Shown here one piece after another: positions 43,302 to 53,634 of a stretch of DNA of 64,000 bases. This DNA comes from Saprospiraceae bacterium. Its GTDB lineage: Bacteria; Bacteroidota; Bacteroidia; Chitinophagales; Saprospiraceae. Below the pieces are notes generated by a model that saw only the letters and a list, made by a program, of their open reading frames with translations, searched no databases and was not told the DNA's origin. Within the stretch, counting starts at the first letter, position 1. Each line of letters begins with the position of its first letter. The stretch is from positions 248,001-312,000 of the forward strand of contig JADJNF010000007.1 of the NCBI GenBank assembly GCA_016714445.1. Direction: 5' to 3'. Position numbers and translations under genes: made by a program.

Positions 43302-46091
43302 TCAAGAATACCCTATAAAAAAGTCAAGCAAATTGGCATCATTTGGCAAGTGCAGTTTTTTACGCAAACGATACCGTTTATTTTCAAGGCCTCGAATGGA
43401 TATGTTAAACAGCGGGGCTATTTCTTTGGAAGTTAAGTTCATTTTAAGATATGCTGCCAACTTTAAATCTGCAGCTGACAATTCGGGAAAATCTGCTTTA
43501 AGCTTTATAAGAAATTTTTCATGGACTTCATTAAAACTTGATTCAAACAGATTTTTATCATCTTCTACAGTCATGTTTTCGTTGATAAGCTTCATTAGAT
43601 TTTGAAAATCTTTGGTAGTCAGTGTGTGATCTCCCGTTTTACGTACATCGATCAGTTCTTCCTTTATTTCCTGTAAAAGTTCATTTTTTTGGATGAGGTG
43701 CATGGTAGCGTTTGCGAGTTCCTTATTCTTGATGATATTGTCCTGGATCAATTTGTCATTTTCCATCTGATACTTGTGTTCTCTCAGCAACCTTGTATTT
43801 TCTGATTCCAGTTTTTGTTTTTCCTGGGTCAATTTTTTATCAAAATATCTTTTTAATAAATACAATGCAAATCCAATCAGAACAATATAAAATAATGCTG
43901 CCCACTTACTTTTATAGAATGGAGGAAGTATGATAAATTTTATGGCAGTGACTTTACTTTCTCCATCACGCATTATTTCGACCGTATATTCTCCCGGGCT
44001 CAAATTGCTGAACTCAAGGAATGATACATCATTTATAGTCTTCCAGTCTTTGTCCTGAGGTATCAGTCTGTATTTGTAAATTTTACCTGCTTCAAAAACC
44101 TCGTCATAAAAATGAATACGAAAATCATTTTGCTTATATGAAATTTCCGGAATGACATTTTCATTGATGGGAATACAGTAATCTGAGTTTATAAGGACAA
44201 TTTTGTCAGCTATAACTTTAGCATCCTGACGAGCATTAATATTTACTGACGACTGAAAAATGGCATAACCTTCATTTAAACTAAAAATCAATTGGCCATC
44301 TGATACCTCCCCTATGCTATGATAATCTTTGTTTAGTCCAATCTTAAATGTAAATGCTGAAACACTGTCCTGCATCAGCACAAGACTGTCATTGTAAACT
44401 CTGCACCAGTTTTGATCGTCCACCATTCTGATCAGATATCCTGATGTAAATTGATTTAAGTAAGGGTCTTTTTTAAAACTATCACTTGCTTCATCATAAT
44501 AATAATGGAATTGTCCATCATTTACTAATATTTTACCATTCAGAAAGTTGATATCCAGATTAGATTCATCCACTATACCATCCTTTGCCCCATATTTCTT
44601 TACCTGTACGACATCTTTTAAAAAAGCGTCTGTTGTCAACCGAGTCAATCCGGTATTTGGCCCGGTAACCCATATATCATCAGGCCGGTAAATTATAAAT
44701 TTTTTAACCGGCTCGTTGTATCCGGTAAGTTTGTGCGAAAATTTCCAACCTTCTTCCCCTTTTTTTAAAATAGTCAAACCAGTATATGTGCCCTGAAGAA
44801 TAGTGTTAGAAAAGATACTATCAATCATATCAGCATACCACCCACCTGTAATATCAGAAACTTTTGTTGCCTTATTGCGATGAATGATAAAAGTACCTTC
44901 ATTATGACCACAGAGTAAATCCGGGCCAAGATTTTTCAATTGCCATACCTGTCCCTGGGTGCCTTTCAGCAGCTTAAAGGTAAAGTCTTTTCCGGGAATA
45001 TTATTTTGACGCTGGTCAATGTAATACAGTCCCTGGTTGGTGCCAACATAGAGTATGGAGTCGTGTACCGCTGTAGTATATACGGTACCCAAAATGCCTG
45101 AATGATCATGGTACAAAAGTAATTTATCTTTCATTTTCAACAGTCCAATGCCTTTATCCAAACCTAACCATATATGCTCATTTTTGTCCTCATGAAGGGA
45201 TAGGACCGTATTGTTTTGCAGACCATTGGAAGAATTTACATGATATAACATTTGTCCCTCCCTGCTGAAGATAAGTAAACCCGAACGAATGGAACCCAAA
45301 ACAAGGAGTCCTGACCGAGTGATCATCATTTTATTGACCTGTATTTCAGCAAAATAGTTTTCCAATGCAGGATTCCACTTATTTACCTTGCCAGAAGTGT
45401 ATGAATAGATTCCATGAGAAGTGGTAGATATTAATAAATCCTCTGAATTTTGATTTGGTAATGCGCAAATACCACTTACTATCTTGCCCTTAAAACCCGA
45501 AGTATTAGGCAATAATACTGCCTGATTGTCATCATTTATCTCAAATAAACCATATTCCAGTGCCTGAATGATAAGTTTCGAACCCACATTGTGAATAAAC
45601 ATGATGCTGCCGGGCAATTCCACCTTTTCTATCTGCTCACCATCATATACCATCAGCACAGAAAAAGATTGAAAATAAATTTTACCTTTAATTGAAATTA
45701 TATTCCATATTTCTTCTTTTTCAATGGCGTTGTTTTTTATTAGATGCAGGAGAGAATGATACGTCATTTTGCCGCAATCATCTTTGGTCCAGTAACCTAT
45801 TTCGCCATAAGCCCCTGTATAAACCCGCTCTCCGACAGCGCATACTGATCGGATGATTTTATTGGATTTTAATCTCTGAAGACTCCAGGCGTTGCCATTA
45901 AAAGATAATAAACCATCGGTATTGGCAAAATACATCCATCCGGCAAGATCCTGACTGATGGACCAGTTTTGCTGATGCGCTTTATAGTCGGCGACCTTAT
46001 AATTGATAATAGCTGGTGTGTGCTGGCAGAGCAAGGAGCCTAACCAACTGTAGAAAAAGAACACTAAATAAAATCTTTTCACGATCAACAA
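43302..46091 (-). CDS. PUL sensor-regulator: Reg_prop propeller, Y_Y_Y domain, membrane helix, HTH
   Basis: 929 aa. Signal/anchor at the N-terminus, then about 600 residues of beta-propeller repeats of the two-component regulator type (NNTVLSLHEDKNEHIWLGLD). A Y_Y_Y domain lies at about 690-755 (YKYRLIPQDKDWKTI). One membrane helix (WAALFYIVLIGFALYLL), a coiled coil (EKQKLESENTRLLREHKY) and a C-terminal LuxR-like HTH (LKMNLTSKEIAPLFNISIRGLENKRYRLRKKL) follow. There is no histidine kinase or receiver. It should sense an oligosaccharide in the periplasm and act directly on DNA, like SusR-type regulators. Confidence 0.87.
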   Translation of the reverse strand: MLIVKRFYLVFFFYSWLGSLLCQHTPAIINYKVADYKAHQQNWSISQDLAGWMYFANTDGLLSFNGNAWSLQRLKSNKIIRSVCAVGERVYTGAYGEIGYWTKDDCGKMTYHSLLHLIKNNAIEKEEIWNIISIKGKIYFQSFSVLMVYDGEQIEKVELPGSIMFIHNVGSKLIIQALEYGLFEINDDNQAVLLPNTSGFKGKIVSGICALPNQNSEDLLISTTSHGIYSYTSGKVNKWNPALENYFAEIQVNKMMITRSGLLVLGSIRSGLLIFSREGQMLYHVNSSNGLQNNTVLSLHEDKNEHIWLGLDKGIGLLKMKDKLLLYHDHSGILGTVYTTAVHDSILYVGTNQGLYYIDQRQNNIPGKDFTFKLLKGTQGQVWQLKNLGPDLLCGHNEGTFIIHRNKATKVSDITGGWYADMIDSIFSNTILQGTYTGLTILKKGEEGWKFSHKLTGYNEPVKKFIIYRPDDIWVTGPNTGLTRLTTDAFLKDVVQVKKYGAKDGIVDESNLDINFLNGKILVNDGQFHYYYDEASDSFKKDPYLNQFTSGYLIRMVDDQNWCRVYNDSLVLMQDSVSAFTFKIGLNKDYHSIGEVSDGQLIFSLNEGYAIFQSSVNINARQDAKVIADKIVLINSDYCIPINENVIPEISYKQNDFRIHFYDEVFEAGKIYKYRLIPQDKDWKTINDVSFLEFSNLSPGEYTVEIMRDGESKVTAIKFIILPPFYKSKWAALFYIVLIGFALYLLKRYFDKKLTQEKQKLESENTRLLREHKYQMENDKLIQDNIIKNKELANATMHLIQKNELLQEIKEELIDVRKTGDHTLTTKDFQNLMKLINENMTVEDDKNLFESSFNEVHEKFLIKLKADFPELSAADLKLAAYLKMNLTSKEIAPLFNISIRGLENKRYRLRKKLHLPNDANLLDFFIGYS

Positions 46092-46184
46092 AGGATAACT
46101 GGGAGGTCAAAGTTATACCAATTTCTTAATATTCTTAATATCTCAGTCTGCAATTGTGGGTGTACAGCATACATCATCAAACTC

Positions 46185-47021
46185 CTATTTGTATTTGAGA
46201 TCAACATAAACCGGTAAATGATCAGATGGATATTTTAAGTCTTTTGAGTCAGAAAGTACAGCATATTTTTGTACCACAAACGGACTGTTTTTTGAAATAA
46301 AAATGTAGTCAATCATTTTGGTTACTGCTTCGTTATGTTTAAATCCATTGAATGTACCATTCGGTCCAAAAGGCTTTTGAATGGAAATATCTCTGGTATC
46401 CAACATTTCATTTTTTAAAGCCTTTATTCTTTCTGTCCCAGGTTCAGAATTAAAGTCACCCATAAAAATGACAGGTAGATTTGTCTTGTTTAGCATTTTC
46501 ATTTTTTGCATAATTAGCAAAATACCATTTGTTCTGGCCATTTCTCCCATGTGATCCAGATGCGTGTTAAACACCCAAAATAATTTTTTCTTTGTCTTGT
46601 CTTGAAGTAAAACGTAAGTACATACTCTGTTGATGGCTGCGTCCCAACCTTTGGAAACCTTGTCAGGCGTCTCTGAAAGCCAGAAAGTACCGCTAACCTT
46701 TATTTTAAATCTGTCCTTTTTAAAAAATATATTGGAAGATTCACCCTGATTATTTTCATCCCTTCCTTTTCCTACATAACTGTAATCCTTTAAAAAAGCA
46801 GCAATTTCCGTTAATTGTCCGGGTGTAACTTCCTGCAATCCCAAAACATCTGGTTCATAAAATTGAATCTGACTTAAAAAGTAATCCTTTCTGTTTACCC
46901 AGGAATTTATACCATCCGAATCCACATTGAGACGAATGTTGTAAGTCATTGCCTTAATGTGCTGAGCAATCATTTTATCAGCAGGTGGGATGAAAAACAA
47001 AATGATCAAAAGTATCCTCAT
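46185..47021 (-). CDS. Secreted endonuclease/exonuclease/phosphatase-family protein
   Basis: 278 aa with a signal peptide (MRILLIILFFIPPADKMIAQ). The EEP fold motifs are complete: MTYNIRLNVDSDGINSW, VLGLQEVTPGQL with the metal-binding Glu, NTHLDHMG, FMGDFNSEPG, MIDYIF and PSDHLPVYVDL with the catalytic His. Such exported proteins in Bacteroidota are phosphodiesterases or phosphatases with varied substrates. It sits between the PUL regulator and the GH13 gene, so a role in removing phosphate groups from the glycan is conceivable. Confidence 0.88.
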   Translation of the reverse strand: MRILLIILFFIPPADKMIAQHIKAMTYNIRLNVDSDGINSWVNRKDYFLSQIQFYEPDVLGLQEVTPGQLTEIAAFLKDYSYVGKGRDENNQGESSNIFFKKDRFKIKVSGTFWLSETPDKVSKGWDAAINRVCTYVLLQDKTKKKLFWVFNTHLDHMGEMARTNGILLIMQKMKMLNKTNLPVIFMGDFNSEPGTERIKALKNEMLDTRDISIQKPFGPNGTFNGFKHNEAVTKMIDYIFISKNSPFVVQKYAVLSDSKDLKYPSDHLPVYVDLKYK

Positions 47022-47099
47022 ATTTGATTTTTTGATTTACTCAATTCAATTCCCTTTAAAACAACCTGAAAAATCAAGCAGTTAAGAAAGTAAAGTTAA

Positions 47100-48482
47100 T
47101 TATTTTATCAATATCAGGTACTCAAAGTTTTTAAGTTCCAAGTTAGCCACTAAACTAACATTCCCGTTTGTCATGGCGTTTTTCCAGGTTGTATTCTGAA
47201 AAGTTGCGGGAATGGTATATGTTTTGGTGCTGTTTCGAACATTTGCTAATACCAGTATTTCATTACTTCCTGCTTTGCGTCTGAATGCTGCAATATCAGC
47301 TGTCGAAAAATTTTCCAATGTACCGGTTCGCACAGCCTGATTTGATACTCTGATGGCCATCAGCTTTTTATATTCCTGCATCATATCGGGATTTGTAGTC
47401 CAGTTGATCGGCGATTTACTGAAAAAAGGAAGTTTTACAGGACAACCTACTTCCTGTCCATTGTATATCAGTGGTATCCCACCCATATACGCTGTCAACA
47501 CAAACGCAGTCATCGAGCCGGCCTTTCCTCCAAATAATCCAAGCGGCGTGTCATCCCAGGCACATTCGTCATGATTGGATGTAAATCGTAATCTGTGGAC
47601 ACCTGTTGGTACACCTGCATATTCTGATTGGTGCGTATCGAAGTAACCGATCGCTGACTGATTGCTTTTGAATACATTTTTGTTTTTATTAAAAAAATCC
47701 CATCCAAAATTCATGTCGAATCCGGCAGCAAAATGATCTTTTCTGGCTCCTTCTGCCAGCATAATGATACTTCTGTTGGGTATTTTACGAAGCGAATCTA
47801 TAGCCTGCTTCCAGAATGCAAAAGGAACAAAATCTGCAGCATCACATCTGAATCCATCCACATTGGCCTGCAAAACCCAATATTTCATGGATTTGATCAT
47901 TTCTTTCCGCATGTCCGTATTGTCAAAATTCAAATCAGCCACATCCTGCCAGTTGGTTCCGGCAGGGGAAATAATATTTCCATTGGCATCCTGGGTGTAC
48001 CATGCCTTATTTTGTATCCATGGATTGTCCCAGGAAGTATGATTGGCTGCCCAGTCCAGAATTACTGTCATTTTGCGTTTGTGGGCTTCGTCGGTCAATT
48101 TGCGCAGATCTTCCAAATTACCGTATTCGGGATTTACTTCATTAAAATTTTGGATACAGTAAGGAGAATTTACAGATTTAATTTTGCCTATCGGATGTAT
48201 AGGCATCAGCCAAATGACATTGACTCCCAAAGCTTTTATGGAATCCATACGTGGTAAAATACCTGCAAAAGTACCCGCAACACTAAAGGCTCTTTCATTA
48301 ATCTCATACATCACTACATCTGAGGTAGCAGGTACATCTTTATATGGAGTCCCGTATTGCAAAGGATCATTAAGTACAGGTGGATCAGTTTTAGTTTCTG
48401 GCTCTGACTTCTGACATCCCGTAAAAAACAAAAAACCAATTAAAATGAATAAAAAACGGATATTGTATGGAATATTTATCAT
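47100..48482 (-). CDS. GH13 alpha-amylase-family lipoprotein
   Basis: 460 aa, lipobox FFTGC followed by a polar linker. The TIM barrel has all GH13 catalytic residues: VDGFRCDAADF (nucleophile Asp), IIMLAEGAR (acid Glu) and RFTSNHDE (transition-state Asp). VILDWAANHTSWDNPW is conserved region I. The C-terminal all-beta domain ends in LKNFEYLILIK. It cuts alpha-glucans, probably at the membrane surface. The substrate differs from that expected for the GH144/GH3 PUL, so it may belong to another pathway or to a mixed-linkage target. Confidence 0.9.
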   Translation of the reverse strand: MINIPYNIRFLFILIGFLFFTGCQKSEPETKTDPPVLNDPLQYGTPYKDVPATSDVVMYEINERAFSVAGTFAGILPRMDSIKALGVNVIWLMPIHPIGKIKSVNSPYCIQNFNEVNPEYGNLEDLRKLTDEAHKRKMTVILDWAANHTSWDNPWIQNKAWYTQDANGNIISPAGTNWQDVADLNFDNTDMRKEMIKSMKYWVLQANVDGFRCDAADFVPFAFWKQAIDSLRKIPNRSIIMLAEGARKDHFAAGFDMNFGWDFFNKNKNVFKSNQSAIGYFDTHQSEYAGVPTGVHRLRFTSNHDECAWDDTPLGLFGGKAGSMTAFVLTAYMGGIPLIYNGQEVGCPVKLPFFSKSPINWTTNPDMMQEYKKLMAIRVSNQAVRTGTLENFSTADIAAFRRKAGSNEILVLANVRNSTKTYTIPATFQNTTWKNAMTNGNVSLVANLELKNFEYLILIK

Positions 48483-48653
48483 TATTACGGATTCTATTTT
48501 AGTTAAAAATAATTGATATTACAGGCATTCTATAGGTAACAAAAACAACAATATTTATGTTGTTTTCCCTTCCGGCAACAATTTAACATAAGTATAGTTA
48601 TAATGTATCTAATCACAAATGAATTTTTTATTTTCAATTCTAAAAAGATAAAT

Positions 48654-48881
48654 ATGTCTGCACCAACAAAAATTACCGTTAACTCAAATGGCTCGCTCAA
48701 AATAGAAGGAGATTTTATCATCACAGACGCTCAGGGTAATGAGTACGGCCTGATGGGAAGAACTACAGTTGGCATTTGCCGATGTGGTCTGTCAAAAAAT
48801 AAACCATTTTGTGATGGCTCACATAAAGAACATTTTGAGCATAATGCTATTGCATTTGATTTACCACCGAAAAAAGTGTAA
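48654..48881 (+). CDS. CDGSH iron-sulfur domain protein
   Basis: 75 aa from ATG 48654 (MSAPTKITVNSNGSLKI); a longer frame from 48603 adds an unlikely hydrophobic extension. ICRCGLSKNKPFCDGSHKEHF carries the three Cys and one His that bind a [2Fe-2S] cluster. The N-terminal part matches the usual strand G-x-L-x-I-x-G-D-F. Bacterial CDGSH proteins are small redox or cluster-transfer proteins. Single gene; bases 48882-49114 hold nothing notable. Confidence 0.88.
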   Translation: MSAPTKITVNSNGSLKIEGDFIITDAQGNEYGLMGRTTVGICRCGLSKNKPFCDGSHKEHFEHNAIAFDLPPKKV

Positions 48882-49114
48882 CAATCTTTCTTTGTTTAAA
48901 TTTTCATATCTCTTTAGGTACTTAGTCAAATGAGTAGTTTTTGTCCTTGCCAAAGGCAGAAAAGCACGATTTTGCAACTTTCAGGTAAAGATCCTGCTTG
49001 TTTTGAAGAAGGCAAGAGCGTTAAAAACTAATATTTCGATACTTATGCCAAACAGGGCAATGATCTTAAGAGTTACCATCTTTTAATGATAAAATAAGCT
49101 TATAAAAAGACATT

Positions 49115-50086
49115 TTGAAATTAGAAAAATACGATGTTGTTATTATGGGAGCGGGTCCAATAGGGCTTGCCTGTGGAATTGAAGCTAAAAAAGCCGGTCT
49201 TTCATATTTCATCATTGACAAAGGATGTCTGGTAAACTCTATTTATCATTATCCGCTCAATATGACTTTTTTCTCAACGTCAGAAAAGCTTGAAATAGGT
49301 GGAGTTCCATTCATATCTCATCAACCAAAACCCAATAGACAGGAAGCACTGGAATATTACAGACGTGTTTGTACTTCCTGGAATCTGAATGTCAGTTTGT
49401 ACAACAAAGTTACTGAAATATCACCTTCCGGATCCGGACATTTGGTTAATACAGATAAAGGAACTTATCATGCGGGATCAGTTATAATGGCCCTTGGCTT
49501 CTATGATTTGCCCTATTTATTGGATATTCCGGGTGAGAATTTACCAAAAGTAAAACATTATTACGACGAACCACATCCCTACTTCGGACAGCATATCGTT
49601 GTCGTAGGTGCTGCAAATTCAGCAGTAGATGTGGCACTGGAAACATGGCGAAAAGGCGCTTTTGTGACCATGGTAATCAGAGAAGAAGAAATCAGACCAA
49701 GCGTAAAATATTGGTCCAGACCGGATATTATAAACCGGATATCAGATGGTTCAATCAAAGCATATTTTCTTTCTCATCTAACTCGTATTACGCCACAGCA
49801 CGTAGAAGTTCAGACACCGGAAGGAATGCTCAGGCTAAGAAACGATTTTGTCCTTGCTATGACAGGATATCAACCACCTTTTGATTTTATGGCTTCTGCT
49901 GGAATTTTGTTTAACGATGACCAGGACCGCACACCAGTCTACAATGAAAAAACAATGGAAAGTAATGTAAAAAATATATACCTGGCCGGAGTGCTTTGTG
50001 GTGGTTTGAAAACGAATAAATGGTTTATAGAAAACTCCCGTATTCATGCTGAAATGATCATCCGAAATATATCCAATACTAAATGA
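49115..50086 (+). CDS. ypdA: YpdA-type bacillithiol disulfide reductase
   Basis: 323 aa. Two dinucleotide-binding motifs, IMGAGPIGLACGIEAKKAGL near the start and VVVGAANSAVDVALE in the middle, and a substrate region SIYHYPLNMTFFSTSEKLEIG typical of YpdA. It lacks the CxxC of thioredoxin reductase. It uses NADPH to reduce bacillithiol disulfide. The start is TTG at 49115; the next in-frame ATG would cut into the FAD motif, so the rare start is preferred. Confidence 0.88.
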   Translation: MKLEKYDVVIMGAGPIGLACGIEAKKAGLSYFIIDKGCLVNSIYHYPLNMTFFSTSEKLEIGGVPFISHQPKPNRQEALEYYRRVCTSWNLNVSLYNKVTEISPSGSGHLVNTDKGTYHAGSVIMALGFYDLPYLLDIPGENLPKVKHYYDEPHPYFGQHIVVVGAANSAVDVALETWRKGAFVTMVIREEEIRPSVKYWSRPDIINRISDGSIKAYFLSHLTRITPQHVEVQTPEGMLRLRNDFVLAMTGYQPPFDFMASAGILFNDDQDRTPVYNEKTMESNVKNIYLAGVLCGGLKTNKWFIENSRIHAEMIIRNISNTK

Positions 50087-50156
50087 AAGTATACATATCA
50101 GAAATGGATTAATCAGTTCGGCATCAAAACACTGAATTAAGACTCAAAAATCATTT

Positions 50157-51707
50157 CTACTTTTCAACCCTTCTTAAGTCCAGATCATGAAAATCAAAGC
50201 TGAAGTCAATATTTGGTGAAATTCCTTTCATCTTTAAAGATTGTGCTTTGCCGGTTTCATCTAAAGAAAACATGGCGAAAGCATCACAATTCATCTCCTG
50301 ATATTCCCATTTTATGGCAAAAGTATTGGCGTTATAAAAAGCCATCGGACCGTTTAACTTTGAAGATCTATAGGATTTGATCCAAAGTTGTTTATTCTTT
50401 TCAAATACTTCCATTTTGCCAAACCATGGGTCTTCAAATATGCCTATGAAATCCTCATTTTTGACAACAATGTTTTTTGAAGCTTCAACTTTTGTCCACA
50501 CACTGTCCGTTACTGCATCACCTTTACTTTTTCCCTCATTCATTCTTTCTGCGATTTTATTTGTCCAGTCAAAATCATCGAGACCTAAGTAAGTGTCTGA
50601 AATGGTATTGGTTACGGCTGAAAAAAGACCTGCGCCGCCATTTTCAGTATTGGTAAGGATGACGATACCTAAATTCATATCAGGATACATTGTCACGATC
50701 GAAAGCATACCCGGCAAACCACCGGTATGTGATACTTTTAATTTACCATTCACATCTGATAAATCCCAACCTAATCCGTAGCCGTTGAAATGAGAATTGT
50801 ATCTTGGGTTCATATAGTTTTCCAAAACGGTATGCAAGCGCCACATTTCATTGTGATTTTTCAAAGAAAACAGGGATGACTTTAAATCATTTCCATATTT
50901 TCCCTTATTCAAACGCACTATTATCCATTTTGCCATGTCTGTCACATTTGAGTATATACCACCCGCAGCACTGCCCATACCTATATCGTAAGCATCAATA
51001 ACCTTAATTGTGCCTGATTCTGATGAATGGGGCTTAGAAAGACCAGTCTTATCTTTCAAAAGACTGTTTACAAAAGTATTGTTCATCTGAAGTGGCTCTA
51101 TGATATGCTTTTGAACATATGTTTCGTAACTCATACCACTAACTCTTGCAATGACTTCTCCAGCAACAATATACAGCAAATTGTCATAATCAAATTGTGT
51201 CCTAAAAGCTGAAACAGGTTTGAAATGTTGAAAACTTGTAACAACGTCCTTTACCGTAAAATTGGATCCATCCGGAAAAAGCATAAGATCGCCTACACCC
51301 AACCCAAGTCCACTGCGATGGGTTAACAAATCTATGATATTAAAATTCTCTGTTACATAATCATTGTACATCCTGAATTCAGAAATGTGGTTTTTTACTT
51401 TATCTGTCCATTTAAGCTTGCCTTCGTCTTCTAAAATAGCGAGCGCAGTTGAAGTAAATGCTTTGGTATTGGAAGCTATTTGAAAATTGGTACTTTCATT
51501 GACAGCTTTTTTAGTATTGATATCCATCACACCGTAACCTCTGGAATGAATCAATTTACCATCTTTGACTATGGCAATAGATGCACCTGCTACCTTAAAT
51601 TTTAGTAGTGCGTCCTGCATGAGATCATCGATTTTCTGAGGTGATAGTTGTGCCACAGAATGATGGAAGATCATCACAAAAAAGAGGAATAAGAATATAT
51701 TTTTCAT
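50157..51707 (-). CDS. Serine hydrolase, beta-lactamase/class C family (1)
   Basis: 516 aa from ATG 51707, which gives a signal peptide (MKNIFLFLFFVMIFHHSVAQ); a 14-codon extension is possible. Penicillin-binding fold motifs are visible: SNTKAFT (Ser-x-x-Lys), YDN and SHTGG. The C-terminal 150 residues form a separate beta domain of the lipocalin-like type seen in these enzymes. It is probably a secreted esterase or peptidase, not an antibiotic-resistance enzyme. It follows a second family member 51 bases upstream. Confidence 0.88.
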   Translation of the reverse strand: MKNIFLFLFFVMIFHHSVAQLSPQKIDDLMQDALLKFKVAGASIAIVKDGKLIHSRGYGVMDINTKKAVNESTNFQIASNTKAFTSTALAILEDEGKLKWTDKVKNHISEFRMYNDYVTENFNIIDLLTHRSGLGLGVGDLMLFPDGSNFTVKDVVTSFQHFKPVSAFRTQFDYDNLLYIVAGEVIARVSGMSYETYVQKHIIEPLQMNNTFVNSLLKDKTGLSKPHSSESGTIKVIDAYDIGMGSAAGGIYSNVTDMAKWIIVRLNKGKYGNDLKSSLFSLKNHNEMWRLHTVLENYMNPRYNSHFNGYGLGWDLSDVNGKLKVSHTGGLPGMLSIVTMYPDMNLGIVILTNTENGGAGLFSAVTNTISDTYLGLDDFDWTNKIAERMNEGKSKGDAVTDSVWTKVEASKNIVVKNEDFIGIFEDPWFGKMEVFEKNKQLWIKSYRSSKLNGPMAFYNANTFAIKWEYQEMNCDAFAMFSLDETGKAQSLKMKGISPNIDFSFDFHDLDLRRVEK

Positions 51708-51799
51708 ATTTTGAATAAATTTTTGATTTACAATAATAATTAAGTACAATTTTATTTTTAAACAAGAGCCTTGGAATAAATGATTTAAAGTTTAATCCT

Positions 51800-53212
51800 T
51801 TACTTTTTTATCAATACTGTTTTTACTCCGTGATTGATCACTGCGACCGAGATTCCTTTGCCTGAATCGTCCCTTTTAAATTCTACCTGACGATCGCTAC
51901 CATCGTTGTAAAAGAACTTATCCGCAGATTCAGCTAATAGTGCTCTGGTCTGACCATTGGACAGTACCATTTTCAGAGCATTGCCATCTCTTTCTATTTT
52001 TACTTCATTTTTATCTTTGTAGATCCCTGTCAAAGGCTCCAAAGACATAGAATCAACTGTAATTTCTTTATGTTCATAGGGCATCACCACTTCTTTTCCA
52101 GCCATGATATGCTGAAGACCATTACTAATACCGGGAGAATTTGCATTATTATTGGATAAGACTATAAAAGTTTGATCGATATCCGGATTTCTGGCCAAAA
52201 ATGTAGAATACCCGGGCCATCCACCTGAATGAGAGATCAGGTTGCCGAGATCAGTTTTTGAAATGGCCACACCAAATCCATAATAACTTTCGTTTAGTGT
52301 ATCAGAAAGTGACTGGCCCTTCAACATTTCTTTTTGGGTGGATTCGGCAAGTAATGTATGATTTTTGACCGCTCTGTCCCATTTCAGCAGATCTCCGGTC
52401 GTCGAATTGACAATACCATCTCCCTGAATTCCATCCATGTATATCACAAAATTTTGACTAGGATCATTGTCAGGTAAAATATATTTCACCAGTGAATCAT
52501 TGTAAACGTATCCATATGCATAATTGGGTATGGTATCTTTCAGTGATCGGCGAGTATTGTAAATCCTCGTATTCGTCATTCCCAGGGGTTGGAAAACATG
52601 AGCTGCCATGTAATCCTTAAAACTTTGTCCTGATACCTTTTCTATGATAGATGCCAGGATCATATACGCAGTATTGCTGTATTCCCATTTAAGACCGGGT
52701 TTAAAAACGACAGGCAATTTTTCTTTTGCAAGTATCTGAATCACATCATTGTTGAAAGCTACCTTGTTTTTGTCCCAATTTTGCATCACCACTTCCATAT
52801 AATCGGGCAATCCTGATGTATGGGTGAGCATATGGTAAATGGTAATATTGCTGTATGGTAACTCAGGGAAATATTGTCGTAATGAGTCCGTTAATTTCAA
52901 CTTACCTTTATCCATCAGTAACAATATACCTGTGGCCGTAAACTGCTTGCTGACAGAAGCCAATTCAAAAACGCTGGAATCATCAAGCATTCTTTTTGTA
53001 TCAAAATCTGCATATCCGTATGATTTTTGAAAGACGATTTCACCATTTTCAGCCACAAGGATATTTCCATTAAATTTGAAATATTTAGACTGAGCTGTCA
53101 GGAACTCATCCATTAATGCTGCCTTAGAATTAAATTGATCTGACTGTTTACAGGTTAAAAATCCCAATATCAGGACTGCAAAGAATAATTTTAGCTTAGT
53201 GTTGTTCATCAA
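51800..53212 (-). CDS. Serine hydrolase, beta-lactamase/class C family (2)
   Basis: 470 aa with a signal region that may be a lipoprotein signal (LGFLTCKQ, weak lipobox). Motifs ASVSKQFT (Ser-x-x-Lys), YSNTAY and SHSGG are all present. The C-terminal domain (LTGIYKDKNEVKIERDGNALKM) resembles DUF3471-like beta domains. It is paralogous to the next gene, but the two are too different to be a recent duplication. Both are likely periplasmic or surface hydrolases. Confidence 0.88.
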   Translation of the reverse strand: MMNNTKLKLFFAVLILGFLTCKQSDQFNSKAALMDEFLTAQSKYFKFNGNILVAENGEIVFQKSYGYADFDTKRMLDDSSVFELASVSKQFTATGILLLMDKGKLKLTDSLRQYFPELPYSNITIYHMLTHTSGLPDYMEVVMQNWDKNKVAFNNDVIQILAKEKLPVVFKPGLKWEYSNTAYMILASIIEKVSGQSFKDYMAAHVFQPLGMTNTRIYNTRRSLKDTIPNYAYGYVYNDSLVKYILPDNDPSQNFVIYMDGIQGDGIVNSTTGDLLKWDRAVKNHTLLAESTQKEMLKGQSLSDTLNESYYGFGVAISKTDLGNLISHSGGWPGYSTFLARNPDIDQTFIVLSNNNANSPGISNGLQHIMAGKEVVMPYEHKEITVDSMSLEPLTGIYKDKNEVKIERDGNALKMVLSNGQTRALLAESADKFFYNDGSDRQVEFKRDDSGKGISVAVINHGVKTVLIKK

Positions 53213-53634
53213 ATGTTGATATTTGGTTTAGCTGAAAAAAAATATAATGGAAAATGTCATAAAATTTAAATCTGAATAAAGAGTATGTTTAAAACCGTTT
53301 GCCACTTTTTTAGGTAGTGCGACGCCATACCCATTCTATGGGGCCTAAGTTTAAATATGTTTACCATATCGTACTCCATAATATCTGAAATAAAAAACAG
53401 TCCATGCCAATTGGGTACCTAAATAAGTGTGATTAAATGTGTAAAAATAACATTTTATTTCAACCAATCTCTTTCTCCACTATCCAGAAAAGTTGAAAAC
53501 CATTTTTTTTGGATATTCAAAGTTACATATAGTCAAAAAAGATCTAAAAATAATTAAAATCGCATAAAAACCCAGTCAAATTGTAAACCTTTCGCGATAT
53601 TTAAAATTCTTTTAGAAATAAATATTCTTTTCGG
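53213..53634. other. Intergenic region between divergent genes
   Basis: About 420 AT-rich bases. A TAACTTTG box (minus strand, 53525-53518) has no well-placed -33 partner. No gene or long repeat is visible. Confidence 0.4.
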
